A stretch of 64,000 bases of DNA from Bacillota bacterium (GCA_023399095.1 JAEWQS010000081.1:1-64000); one strand, 5' to 3'; positions 24,718 to 32,670 are shown, counted from the stretch's first letter. The notes: generated by a model not told the origin, from the sequence alone. Made by a program: numbers and translations.

Positions 24718-24803
24718 ATGAACATACTTAACAAGTTTTTCTCCGGTTTTTATATAGTTGTGGTCGAATATACTACGCCGCAAGCCTTGTATGTCCCGCA
24801 GTA

Positions 24804-25559
24804 TTACGAGAGCCAGTATTCCACAGACTTCAGACAGGAGCAGCCGTCGGATTTTCTGACCTCCTCGGCATACTCCTCGCCTTGGTTCCTAGCCGCTTCT
24901 TCAGTACCGAAAAATCCATGCGTTTTATGGCAGGTCCATTCATCGAAGCCCGATTCCCTGTGCGAGTCGGGACGCGCCCAGCACTCGTAAACATGAATCG
25001 AATGCAGGCGCATCCCTGCAGTCGTTCCCATAAAACGTTCAAACAGGGGAAGCTGGATGCAGTAGCGCGCGTCGGCGGCGCGTAGCGCGTCCAGTACCTC
25101 TTTGGCATTCTGCCAACAGAGGCCGCCAATCTCTTCTTTTTGAAACCTGTCCAAATCGATGTGTTCCTCGTACAGCAGGTAAACCCGGTTGATCTCGTTG
25201 TTGACAAACCTCCTGCCATGGAATTCCGCCTCCCAGCCGACCCTGTGGTCGAACAGGAGCAGGGGCTTTGCTTTTGGCCGGATCCCAAGCTCCTCCTCCA
25301 GCTCGCGCAGCGCGGTCGAGTCAAAGGTTTCTCCCTTGGCGACATGCCCCGCGCACGAGGTGTCGAAGCAGTTGGGGAAAGCGTCCTTATCGGGACTGCG
25401 CTTCTGCAGAAGCACGGAAAAATTGTCCTTCCACTTCCAATCGCCTATCACCCACACATGCGAGCTGCCGTGCAGGTCTCCGTCGTGGTGTATCTCGGCG
25501 CGTTCCTTGTATACGCCTGTGCCACTGCCGTCCTCGTTCAATATCTCCAGCAGTTCCAT
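24804..25559 (-). CDS. NUDIX hydrolase, IDI/YfcD-like
   Basis: A 251-residue protein with a complete NUDIX box, from Gly-His-Val-Ala-Lys-Gly-Glu through Arg-Glu-Leu-Glu-Glu-Glu-Leu-Gly, which binds divalent metal and hydrolyses nucleoside-diphosphate-linked substrates. The flanks (Leu-Gln-Lys-Arg-Ser-Pro-Asp-Lys-Asp; Asp-Thr-Ser-Cys-Ala-Gly) are like isopentenyl-diphosphate isomerase and YfcD-type members; the substrate cannot be told. The C-terminal 60 residues are extra, with Cys-His and a Gly-Thr-Glu-Glu-Ala-Ala-Arg-Asn unit also found in the next gene downstream. Start at 25559 for GGGAGG nine bases upstream. Confidence 0.8.
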   Translation of the reverse strand: MELLEILNEDGSGTGVYKERAEIHHDGDLHGSSHVWVIGDWKWKDNFSVLLQKRSPDKDAFPNCFDTSCAGHVAKGETFDSTALRELEEELGIRPKAKPLLLFDHRVGWEAEFHGRRFVNNEINRVYLLYEEHIDLDRFQKEEIGGLCWQNAKEVLDALRAADARYCIQLPLFERFMGTTAGMRLHSIHVYECWARPDSHRESGFDEWTCHKTHGFFGTEEAARNQGEEYAEEVRKSDGCSCLKSVEYWLS

Positions 25560-25681
25560 CGCAATTCTCCTCCCTATTTCATTTGCGTAACCTTTCCATA
25601 TTTGTTCCCAGTCGCCCCGCAGCATCCCGCAGGACGCTTATCACACCTATTCTCGCTTTCGTGCTTTAGTCCTGTCGGGTG

Positions 25682-26095
25682 TTATTTGCGTTTAGCTAAA
25701 ATGTATATAATGACAAGTATACTGGCGACAATCGGCGCCGCATAAAATATTTGACCGGGAATTGGAACAAAGCCAAGGACGATTGCAGAGTTATCAAAGA
25801 CATTTAGCGAGATTAACAGAACTGTCAATACGATTCCGGCTGTAAGCACTATAAGTATCGCAAAAGACACTCCTGTAAACTTCAGCGCTTTATCTCCTGC
25901 ATCCGGTCTTTTCGTTAAACTGACGTTCCACCATATTCCGACACACAATAACGCAAGACCAAGCGCAGTAAAAGTAGCGGATGAGACCATAAAGCTTCCG
26001 GCGTAATAACCCGGATCTGTAATGATAGCGTAGACATTGTAAGCGGTTATGCCTCCGCCCAATAAGGATATCGCTATGGCAAAGACCCGTTTCAT
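25682..26095 (-). CDS. Four-helix membrane protein
   Basis: A 137-residue protein with four hydrophobic segments (about residues 3-25, 35-53, 75-97 and 110-132) and a Lys-Arg-Lys end, so it is an integral membrane protein. AAAGGA lies ten bases before the ATG at 26095. No family recognised. Confidence 0.6.
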   Translation of the reverse strand: MKRVFAIAISLLGGGITAYNVYAIITDPGYYAGSFMVSSATFTALGLALLCVGIWWNVSLTKRPDAGDKALKFTGVSFAILIVLTAGIVLTVLLISLNVFDNSAIVLGFVPIPGQIFYAAPIVASILVIIYILAKRK

Positions 26096-26198
26096 TTTAC
26101 TTGTTTCCTTTCGCTCACAATCTTGTGTTTTTCGGCCCGCCACGTCCCGCAGGATGTTCTATCACATTGACGCGGCTCATCGAGTACAGGCGCGGCCG

Positions 26199-26543
26199 CT
26201 ATCTGATAATAAATCGACGGTTCTCGAATACCACGTTTACGGTTTCGCCGTCCGTGAGTTCAAGCATCTGATTGCGCCCTCCAAACGGCGTGACCCGCCC
26301 GTTGTTCTCTTTTATGAACAGGTTCAGCTCCAATACATTTTTGTCCACCGAAGTAGAAAATGTGTGCGGAGTTGCGTTCTGTTCGATTTTGCCGACGATT
26401 TCACCGTTTAGGACAACCTCAAACCAATAAACCGCCTTATTGTTTACCGGAATGGAGTTGCAGGTCACGATGATTGTGGCAGGGCTTACAAGCGTCGTTG
26501 CCGAAGCACGATATGACTTCTCTTTTTTCCCGAACAGTCCCAT
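26199..26543 (-). CDS. Small beta-rich protein
   Basis: A 114-residue protein that begins Met-Gly-Leu-Phe-Gly-Lys-Lys but has no other similarity to the HEAT family. The rest alternates hydrophobic and polar residues as in a beta sandwich (for example Trp-Phe-Glu-Val-Val-Leu-Asn-Gly-Glu-Ile-Val-Gly). A good GGAGG site precedes it. Function unknown. Confidence 0.55.
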   Translation of the reverse strand: MGLFGKKEKSYRASATTLVSPATIIVTCNSIPVNNKAVYWFEVVLNGEIVGKIEQNATPHTFSTSVDKNVLELNLFIKENNGRVTPFGGRNQMLELTDGETVNVVFENRRFIIR

Positions 26544-26618
26544 TTTTCATCCTCCATTTTCGTTCATTTTTGCTTCCATACTCTACTTGAAACGTGTCTT
26601 CTTTATCACACAGGTCAG

Positions 26619-26948
26619 TCAGTTCTTCTTCGTCAGTATTGTGCCTCCGATGATCAAAGCGGCCAGCGCCAAGATCCCAAACCCAGCCCCTGTCCAGTCG
26701 GTATTCCCGCCGTCGTTGATAAACGCGCTTACCATGCCGATCAGCAGCAGGTAACCGAACGCCTGCATGATGATGCCCAAAACATGGAGAACCTTCTTTA
26801 TGCGGTCGGTGGCTTGCGCGGCAGGATCGGCTTTCGGGATCGTAATCTGCGCCGCGTCTTCATCTGGCAGCTGCAGATTCTCCGCCATCTCGCGTTTTGC
26901 CTCCAGATAATCTTTTTCGTTTGTGCTGTATAGATTTTTTGAGCTCAT
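26619..26948 (-). CDS. Two-helix membrane protein
   Basis: 109 residues: a charged, Ala/Glu-rich N-terminal half and two hydrophobic helices (about 52-76 and 88-105) ending in Thr-Lys-Lys-Asn. AGGAGG lies seven bases before the start. No family recognised. It is the first gene after the terminator that follows the kinase, so a promoter probably lies in the 130 bases upstream. Confidence 0.55.
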   Translation of the reverse strand: MSSKNLYSTNEKDYLEAKREMAENLQLPDEDAAQITIPKADPAAQATDRIKKVLHVLGIIMQAFGYLLLIGMVSAFINDGGNTDWTGAGFGILALAALIIGGTILTKKN

Positions 26949-27075
26949 GGTAGTCCCTCCTAATCATATTTAGTTCGTATTTGTTCTTCAACGGTGTTGC
27001 CATGATTTCATCGTTCGCAGGCGAACCCCCGATATGTGTTGCCATCCTGTCATTGCCAAGTAAATCATACCAAAT

Positions 27076-27121
27076 AAAAAAAGCCCTGTGGTATGCTCAC
27101 TGCACACTTTCGGGCTTTTTT
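27076..27121 (-). terminator. Terminator after the kinase operon
   Basis: Arms AAAAAAGCCC and GGGCTTTTTT flank a 25-base loop that can pair further internally. The A/T flanks are symmetrical, so it could act on both strands; only the minus strand has an upstream gene, the kinase, ending at 27138. Confidence 0.75.
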
Positions 27122-27137
27122 CATTTTTTTTGTGAAA

Positions 27138-28766
27138 CTATGAATAGGTGATACGAAACGCTGCCATCGGCAGATCATTTTCCGCTTCTTCACGCATCCC
27201 CTTGTCCAGATGCGCTTCGCGGAGCCGCGGCAGATTCAAAAGCGGCGTCAAGTCTCTGTCCAAAACGCCGCTCAGGCCAATTCGCTCAAGATAGGAAAAG
27301 TCTTCGACGCCGGACAGGGTTTTGATTGCGGTTTGCCGGATATACAGCACCTTCAGATTTTGTATCCCCATAAAAGCCCTCATAGAGGTGACGCGTGCAT
27401 TCCCCGCGTCGATATTTTCAAGAAGCGGACAGGCGGAGAGCGCCGAAAGGTCGGATACCTCGGTGTCATACAGGCACAGATTACGAAGGGAGGGCAGGGA
27501 GGCCAGAGGCGAGGCATCTTGAATCGGATTTTGCTTGAGATCAATGTCCTCTAAAGAAGTCAGCTCTGTAAGCGGCGAAAGGTCGCTGATATCCTGAAAG
27601 GAGATATACAGAATTCGCAGGTTTTTAAGCTTTTGCAGATCAGTTAGTGAGAGGATACCGCCGTTTTCCAGCACGCCGTCGTTCCGCACTATATGCTGGC
27701 CGAGCTCCCCGTAAGCCTCGCGGTCGGCCGCAGTCTGATCGCCAAAAATATAAATCTCAGTGACATTCAGCAATTCTTTTTCATCAATCGGTTCGTTTTC
27801 GGGCTTATTCAACGCCAGTCGGACGGCCTGCTCGATGAGCGGTTCCTCAAATGAAACGCCGGATGAAACGGAAAACGCTGGCGTAAAGTCTGTGTAGCGT
27901 CCGATGGCAAATCCGATGCACAGGCATGCCGCGCAGACGAGAAAACTGCACGCAAGGCGCAACGCGCGCTTTTGTCTGTGCCCGTCTGCATTACGCAAAT
28001 CAGCCCTGACTTTTTCGACGGAGGCATAACGCCTTTCAGGCGCGAAGTTCGTGCATGCTGCTACGATTCGCCGCAAGCGGGGGTTCTGGATTTTCGGTAC
28101 AAGTGTTTTCAGATGGGAATCCCCGGTCAGCAACCAGCCAAGCAACACGCCCAGGGAAAAGATGTCGGCGCGGCAATCGGTCTGCGAATAGCCGTATTGC
28201 TCGGGCGGCGCGAAATCCATAGTGCCGAAGCATACCGTGTCCTTCCGCGCGTTCTCGTCATACACGCGGGAGATGCCGAAGTCGATCAGCGTAATTTTTC
28301 CCTTCGCGTCCACTATGATATTCTGTGGCTTGATATCCCGGTGGATCACGGGCGGCGTTTGACTGTGCAGATAGGAGAGTATGTCGCAAAGCTGAAGGAC
28401 GATGGGGACGATCTGTTTCTGCGTCAACTGGTTTTCGGCGGCGTATCGGTCAAGTGGCGTTCCCTCGACATACTCGCGCACAACACACAGCATCCCGTCG
28501 TTTTGGTATTCGGCGGCGAACCGGGGAAGGCCGGAATGACGGAGATTTTTCAAAAGCATTCCCTCTGTAGTACGGGAAATCAGCCTTTTGTCGGTGTAGC
28601 ACTTGGCCAGGAAATAGCCGCCCGTTCGCCGGTCCTTGACCCGCAGCGTTTCGCTTGCAGCGCTGTGTGCGATGCACTCCATCGCTTCATAATCAGCAAA
28701 GAACTCCTTGGGGTAACGGTTATCGTCATACCCGTCTGAATCGCTCTGATCTAAAAATTCATTCAT
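27138..28766 (-). CDS. Receptor-like Ser/Thr kinase with LRR ectodomain
   Basis: A 542-residue protein. Residues 25-260 form a Hanks-type kinase: catalytic Lys55 (Phe-Leu-Ala-Lys), His-Arg-Asp at 141-143, Lys-Pro-Gln-Asn, and Asp-Phe-Gly at 161-163, followed by Ala-Pro-Pro-Glu-Gln-Tyr. The glycine-rich loop is poor. A single membrane helix at about 268-288 is followed by an outer region with about five leucine-rich repeats (residues 375-525). This layout puts an LRR sensor outside the cell and the kinase inside. Gram-positive Ser/Thr kinases normally carry PASTA or NHL outer domains, so the LRR form is unusual. It overlaps the end of the upstream HTH gene by eight bases, so the two are coupled. 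Confidence 0.85.
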   Translation of the reverse strand: MNEFLDQSDSDGYDDNRYPKEFFADYEAMECIAHSAASETLRVKDRRTGGYFLAKCYTDKRLISRTTEGMLLKNLRHSGLPRFAAEYQNDGMLCVVREYVEGTPLDRYAAENQLTQKQIVPIVLQLCDILSYLHSQTPPVIHRDIKPQNIIVDAKGKITLIDFGISRVYDENARKDTVCFGTMDFAPPEQYGYSQTDCRADIFSLGVLLGWLLTGDSHLKTLVPKIQNPRLRRIVAACTNFAPERRYASVEKVRADLRNADGHRQKRALRLACSFLVCAACLCIGFAIGRYTDFTPAFSVSSGVSFEEPLIEQAVRLALNKPENEPIDEKELLNVTEIYIFGDQTAADREAYGELGQHIVRNDGVLENGGILSLTDLQKLKNLRILYISFQDISDLSPLTELTSLEDIDLKQNPIQDASPLASLPSLRNLCLYDTEVSDLSALSACPLLENIDAGNARVTSMRAFMGIQNLKVLYIRQTAIKTLSGVEDFSYLERIGLSGVLDRDLTPLLNLPRLREAHLDKGMREEAENDLPMAAFRITYS

Positions 28767-29220
28767 ATTTGTCCTCCCGGCCCAGCAGGGTCAGACCCAT
28801 CGCGCCGAGAATGTTTTGCGTGTACCCCATGTTCTGATGCTCATGGAGGCAGCGGAGTATCACGCTATCTCGCGGAATCTTGGGGTATAGCTGCGCTTGC
28901 CTTGCGATCTTCAATAGCTCCTGCGTGTTCTCCACGTCCATGCCGAAGCCGAAAGCCAGTTGGATCACCTTATCGCGCGATGGATTGCGAATGCCGTTGA
29001 AAAGCTGATATGCATAGTTGCGGGGAATATCGGAGCGGTCGATGATGCGTGCCTTTGGTATTCCCGCCTTTTTGCATAGCCCGGTGATCAGAGGGCCAAA
29101 AGGAGGCATCTCCATCAGGTCGGCGTTGTCCTTCATATACGTTTTCAGGTCCGGCGCTTTAAAAAGCCTTTCAAGCAAGAGCTCTGTCACGCTTACTGAT
29201 TTTATCTGAATCTGCTCCAT
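28759..29220 (-). CDS. XRE-like HTH regulator, LYPK type
   Basis: A 153-residue protein with Asn-Tyr-Ala-Tyr-Gln-Leu-Phe-Asn-Gly and Pro-Ser-Arg-Asp-Lys-Val-Ile-Gln-Leu-Ala-Phe-Gly forming the HTH, then Glu-Asn-Thr-Gln-Glu-Leu-Leu-Lys and Leu-Tyr-Pro-Lys. It is a paralogue of the regulator at 17860-18291 (about half of the residues in the central part agree by eye). GAGGAGG lies eight bases before the ATG at 29220. Overlap with the kinase gene suggests the regulator and kinase act in one pathway, perhaps with the regulator as target. Confidence 0.75.
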   Translation of the reverse strand: MEQIQIKSVSVTELLLERLFKAPDLKTYMKDNADLMEMPPFGPLITGLCKKAGIPKARIIDRSDIPRNYAYQLFNGIRNPSRDKVIQLAFGFGMDVENTQELLKIARQAQLYPKIPRDSVILRCLHEHQNMGYTQNILGAMGLTLLGREDKYE

Positions 29221-29221
29221 G

Positions 29222-29404
29222 TCATCTGCCTCCTCTTTCGCGGGACATACGGGGGTCGTCAGGTTTTTCGGCATCTTTAGGAATGAGCCACATATGCCCC
29301 ATGCGTTGCTGTCCTTTTATGCGTCCTTCCTGACAGAGCTTTTGGACCCGCCGTTCGGAAATATCCCACTTGATTGCCGCTTCACGTACCGATATGTAAT
29401 CCAT
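29222..29404 (-). CDS. Small excisionase-like HTH protein
   Basis: A 60-residue protein: Tyr-Ile-Ser-Val-Arg-Glu-Ala-Ala-x-Lys-Trp-Asp-Ile-Ser-Glu-Arg-Arg-Val-Gln and Gly-Arg-Ile-Lys-Gly..Trp-Leu-Ile-Pro. This is the MerR-like winged helix of excisionases and similar small DNA-binding proteins. AGGAG is well placed. It ends one base before the start of the LYPK regulator. Its presence does not prove an integrase module, since none is adjacent. Confidence 0.7.
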   Translation of the reverse strand: MDYISVREAAIKWDISERRVQKLCQEGRIKGQQRMGHMWLIPKDAEKPDDPRMSRERGGR

Positions 29405-29568
29405 GCATCATACTCCTGTTATGATCTGTGGTTGGTTACGCCATAATTATATACGTTTCACCGAATAGATGCAACAAGCATTCTACCAAATACCGGGAAA
29501 GAGATGGAGCAGGCGCGGGTCCGTTAGGATACGTTTAGGGATGGGACACCACGCAAAATACGATGCCA

Positions 29569-29627
29569 GAAAACAGCATCCAGAGCAAAGGTGAATGGAG
29601 CTTGCGCCCGCTCTTGACGCTGTTTTC
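29569..29627. repeat. Imperfect 18-base inverted repeat
   Basis: Arms at 29569-29586 and 29610-29627 match at 16 of 18 positions when one is reversed and complemented (GAAAACAGC at the outer ends is perfect), with a 23-base loop. No T run follows on either strand, so it is not a simple terminator. It lies in the 292-base gap 29405-29696, where I see no gene. Confidence 0.5.
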
Positions 29628-29696
29628 AGCCTGCGCCGCGTATTAACAAGAAGGGAAAGCACATTCTCGCTTTTTCAGCATAAACTCCCGTACTTT

Positions 29697-30197
29697 TCAG
29701 CGTGTCAAATCAGCCCGTGTAACATAGAGCTTTAAGGGAATTTCCCGCAGCTCCTTCCGCTTAATATGTACCATGCGTATGGTAGACACTGTACCGCCTT
29801 TTTCTCTCCCGTCATACACTGCTATAACCCGGTCGGCGTTTTCCACCATATAGCGGTTTCTTTTCATAAAAACGTTAGGGGCATAGTCCTCACTCACAAT
29901 ATAGATATCCGTGCAGGCCGCAAGTAAAGCCGCAGTTTTTTCGTCCTTAATTAACTGGAAATAGCGCTTCCGATACGGTATGGCGGCTTCCAGTCGAAGC
30001 GCTGTATTTCCCTCGCATTTTGAGGCCACAATTTCAGCGAAGTATTGGTCAACGCCTTCCGCAAAGCCGCACACGAACTGCGTATATCCGTCCGCAAGGG
30101 CTTTTTCAATTTCCACTTTCAGCCGGTTCTTCACATATTACACGCAATCGGTTGGTATGTCCCTATGACCAGTCACGGCGCAGGTTTTTCCCATCAT
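29697..30197 (-). pseudogene. SLOG-family (DUF1273-like) gene with in-frame stop
   Basis: From ATG at 30197 (or 30194) the frame encodes Met-Met-Gly-Lys-Thr-Cys-Ala-Val-Thr-Gly-His-Arg-Asp-Ile-Pro, the Thr-Gly-His-Arg start typical of DUF1273/YpsA-type SLOG proteins. It meets TAA at 30138-30140 and continues in the same frame with Tyr-Val-Lys-Asn-Arg-Leu to a normal end, including the Gly-Phe-Ala-Glu-Gly-Val-Asp motif. Without the stop it would be about 166 residues. SLOG proteins bind nucleotide-like ligands. The downstream 145 residues could be made from an internal start but would lack the first strand of the fold. Confidence 0.7.
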
Positions 30198-30227
30198 CAC
30201 AATTACTCCCTTTCGAAATAAGTTCAA

Positions 30228-30255
30228 AACTACTGTTTTCTATATAATAGTAGTT
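30228..30255. promoter_or_regulatory. Operator-like inverted repeat and promoter region
   Basis: AACTACT (30228-30234) and AGTAGTT (30249-30255) form a perfect inverted repeat with a 14-base spacer containing TATATAAT. It lies between the divergent SLOG and XRE genes and overlaps a likely -10 region for the minus-strand gene. An XRE dimer site is the simplest reading. Confidence 0.45.
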
Positions 30256-30347
30256 ACATTTTCGTATGTCAATTCAAACACCCTCTTGGTTCTCGTAATA
30301 TGCGCACCTGTACAATGTACAATCTAATACAGAAAGGGGGTGCGGCT

Positions 30348-30662
30348 ATGTACGAGGAGTTTTTTCCCGAAAGACTGGCGCGTCTGAGAACCCAAAAGGG
30401 TGTATCCGCCCGTGATATGTCCTTATCATTGGGACAGGCCGACAATTATATCAACAACATCGAGAACAAAAAATCGTTTCCGTCCATGATGGCGTTTTTT
30501 AATATATGCGAATATCTGGGCGTTACGCCGCAGGAGTTTTTTGACGAGGGCAACCAATACCCGGAGCATATGAGGGAGCTTGTGGCGCTGGCAAAAAGGA
30601 TGGATGGCAAGGCGCTCACGCATGTGCTTGGTATCATTAAGGAAATCACCAGCAAAAAGTGA
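30348..30662 (+). CDS. XRE-family regulator
   Basis: A 104-residue protein with an HTH at residues 6-60: Leu-Arg-Thr-Gln-Lys-Gly-Val-Ser-Ala-Arg-Asp-Met-Ser, then Gln-Ala-Asp-Asn-Tyr-Ile-Asn-Asn-Ile-Glu-Asn, and Leu-Gly-Val-Thr-Pro-Gln-Glu-Phe-Phe. GGGGG lies seven bases before the ATG at 30348. It is the only full plus-strand gene in the window. Single XRE genes facing away from the conjugation operon are common in ICEs, where they repress transfer; that role is inferred from position. Confidence 0.8.
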   Translation: MYEEFFPERLARLRTQKGVSARDMSLSLGQADNYINNIENKKSFPSMMAFFNICEYLGVTPQEFFDEGNQYPEHMRELVALAKRMDGKALTHVLGIIKEITSKK

Positions 30663-30683
30663 GATGGATACGAAAACGGCATG

Positions 30684-30721
30684 GGAAGGTTGGGCGATTT
30701 CTCGCCCAGCCTTCCTTTTTG
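30684..30721 (+). terminator. Terminator of the XRE gene
   Basis: Fourteen-base arms (30684-30697 and 30702-30715, one wobble pair) around a TTTC loop, followed by a run of T. It ends the XRE transcript 22 bases after the stop codon and may also stop the opposing NlpC transcript. Confidence 0.85.
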
Positions 30722-30730
30722 CCGTATCCT

Positions 30731-32581
30731 TTATTGGGTATATGGCCGTCCGAATCCCCAAATGGGATAGCTGCCGCTTTCCCACAGATCGCGCACCAGC
30801 ACGCGCCCCTTGGAACTACTGGCCTCCATGACCTTGCCGCCACCCACATAAATACCAACGTGGTGGATTTCATTCCATCTACTACAGCCTGAGCAGCCAA
30901 GGTTCTGCCAAAACACCAGATCGCCGGGCTGTAGCTCGGTTCGTCCCACCATATATCCGTTATCGTAGCACCATTTGGCCTGCCCCGCCGCATTGGTGCG
31001 GGACGCACCCAGGGGTGAGCTTGTCTGGCTGAGGCACCAATAGGCGAACCCGGAGCAGTCGAACTTGTTCGGACCGCTTGCGCCCCATACATACGGGCAT
31101 CCCACCTTGGTCAGCCCGGCCTTGACCACCTCCGCTCCGGTCGTGCCGACGGGCAGGCCGGACACGATCTCGGTCATGTTTGTGCCGTTCCAAACGTCCA
31201 CGCCAGTGATAGCGGCGAACAGGGCGGCGTACTCGGGTTGCATCAGCTCTTCTAAAAGCTCACGCTGCTCCCCGTTCATATTGTAAAAGTCCGCCGCTTC
31301 TTCGTATGACAGGCTGGTGACGCGAACGCGGATGATAAGAGTCGTAGTGGTGATAGTTACTTCTTCGCCCTCGTCGTTTACCTCGGTATACGTTTCGGAC
31401 TGCACCTCGGTTCTGTATGCCACCCGGTTCATATACTCAAAATACGCCTTGAGCTTTTCCAGCTTTTCCGGCGTAATGGTCACAACCTCGGTGCCGGCCT
31501 CCGAGTCGGTATTTAGCAGGACTGCATACACAGCCAGCACATCGCTCCAGTTGTTGACATGAACGCTGTCCCCGTCACCGTCCCCCTCATAGATGATTTG
31601 CACCTCGTCGTAGTCGCCACCCGCCTTGAGCTGTTCAAGTTTTGCGTCGATCCCAGCCTGAAACCCGGTGCTGATCTCGCTGACCGCTTCGGACATGAGC
31701 TGGCCGTCCGTTTCGTTGGAAAAAAAGATACCGAATATGGAGCCAAGTAAAAGACCGACCAATACGATCACAAGAATGACGACCACGGCCACCCAGCCGC
31801 CCGCCGCAATGGCCGCAATCAGCCCTTTGATGGCGGCAATCGCCATCTTGACAAAGGCAATCGTGGCCTTAACCGCCGCCTTTGCCACCGCAGCCGCTGT
31901 CTTTGCGGCAACACGCGCGGCTTGCGCGGCTGCTCTGGCCGCTTTCGCGGCGGCCTGGGCGCTTCTTTGCGCCAGCTTAGCTGCCTGTTGTGTTGTCTTT
32001 ATGGTGGTTTTGGCCGTTCTCTGCGCCGTCTTGATGGATTTCCCCGCTGTTTTCACCGTACCCTTGGCGGTAGACTTGACGGTTTTTCCCGCAGACCGTG
32101 CGGATTGCTTAATCGTCCTTTCGGTCCGTTGCGCGGTCTTGATGGTGCGCTCCGCCGATTGCCGGGTTCGGCGCATATTCTCTTGCGCGTGCTTTTTCAT
32201 CTGCTCTTTCGGCAGGTCGGAAGCCTGTTTTTTGATGGGGTCGGAGGGACGGTGAACGCCGTCCGCAGCATTATGAGCGGAATCCGCCGTCCGTTTCGCG
32301 TCCCCGGAGCCGTGCCGCGCGTCCTTAATCTTCCTCACAGCATTGTCGCCCTGCTTTTTCACCTGATGGGCAGCTCCATGCACGGCGTTATCGGTCTTCT
32401 CTGTTATCTTATCCTCGGCGTACTCGGCAGGGGAAGTGTGCTCACGTTCGTCCTGCCCAGCTCGTGCGGCTCCATCCTTCGTGCGCACAAAGGTATCCTT
32501 CATGCGCTCGGCGGCGATCCCGGCCTTGTCCAGTACGCGAATGTCCCGCTTGGCTTCGCGGATTTTTATGGTTTTACTCAA
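30731..32581 (-). CDS. NlpC/P60 conjugation lysin
   Basis: About 616 residues from a TTG start at 32581 (GGGAGG eight bases upstream). The N-terminal 250 residues are highly charged, then Ala/Lys/Thr-rich low-complexity helices. A membrane segment of about 25 residues follows (Val-Ala-Val-Val-Val-Ile-Leu-Val-Ile-Val), then an outer part ending in an NlpC/P60 domain: catalytic Cys in Lys-Phe-Asp-Cys-Ser-Gly-Phe (about residue 510) and His in His-His-Val-Gly-Ile-Tyr-Val-Gly. Such enzymes cut peptidoglycan peptides to open the wall for the transfer channel. Position beside virB4 is standard for Tn1549-like ICEs. Confidence 0.85.
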   Translation of the reverse strand: MSKTIKIREAKRDIRVLDKAGIAAERMKDTFVRTKDGAARAGQDEREHTSPAEYAEDKITEKTDNAVHGAAHQVKKQGDNAVRKIKDARHGSGDAKRTADSAHNAADGVHRPSDPIKKQASDLPKEQMKKHAQENMRRTRQSAERTIKTAQRTERTIKQSARSAGKTVKSTAKGTVKTAGKSIKTAQRTAKTTIKTTQQAAKLAQRSAQAAAKAARAAAQAARVAAKTAAAVAKAAVKATIAFVKMAIAAIKGLIAAIAAGGWVAVVVILVIVLVGLLLGSIFGIFFSNETDGQLMSEAVSEISTGFQAGIDAKLEQLKAGGDYDEVQIIYEGDGDGDSVHVNNWSDVLAVYAVLLNTDSEAGTEVVTITPEKLEKLKAYFEYMNRVAYRTEVQSETYTEVNDEGEEVTITTTTLIIRVRVTSLSYEEAADFYNMNGEQRELLEELMQPEYAALFAAITGVDVWNGTNMTEIVSGLPVGTTGAEVVKAGLTKVGCPYVWGASGPNKFDCSGFAYWCLSQTSSPLGASRTNAAGQAKWCYDNGYMVGRTELQPGDLVFWQNLGCSGCSRWNEIHHVGIYVGGGKVMEASSSKGRVLVRDLWESGSYPIWGFGRPYTQ

Positions 32582-32607
32582 AAGCTCACCTCCCTGTAAA
32601 GCCTCCG

Positions 32608-32650
32608 AAAAAAGGAACATGGGCGGACTGCTCCGGCAATCCGCCCATGT
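32608..32650 (-). terminator. Hairpin between virB4 and the lysin gene
   Basis: Perfect 11-base arms (32617-32627 and 32640-32650) with a T run three bases after the stem on the minus strand. It would reduce transcription from virB4 into the lysin gene, acting as a partial terminator inside the transfer operon. Confidence 0.6.
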
Positions 32651-32670
32651 CGAAGTATTAAGCTTGGGGC

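Noticed and set aside
26199..26543. Membership of the MGLF protein in the HEAT family
   Set aside because: Only the first four residues agree; no Trp, Lys-Ala or HEAT pattern follows, and the rest looks like beta strands.
27972..28739. Plus-strand frame of 255 codons opposite the kinase gene
   Set aside because: Covers the conserved kinase motifs on the other strand and has no start site.
30306..30323. Repeated TGTACA as a promoter or operator of the XRE gene
   Set aside because: A TACAAT -10 is present, but the best -35 is poor and spaced 19 bases away, so it is not listed as a feature.
31922..32599. Plus-strand Arg/Gly-rich frame opposite the NlpC gene
   Set aside because: Its composition is the mirror of the Ala/Lys/Thr-rich repeat on the other strand.
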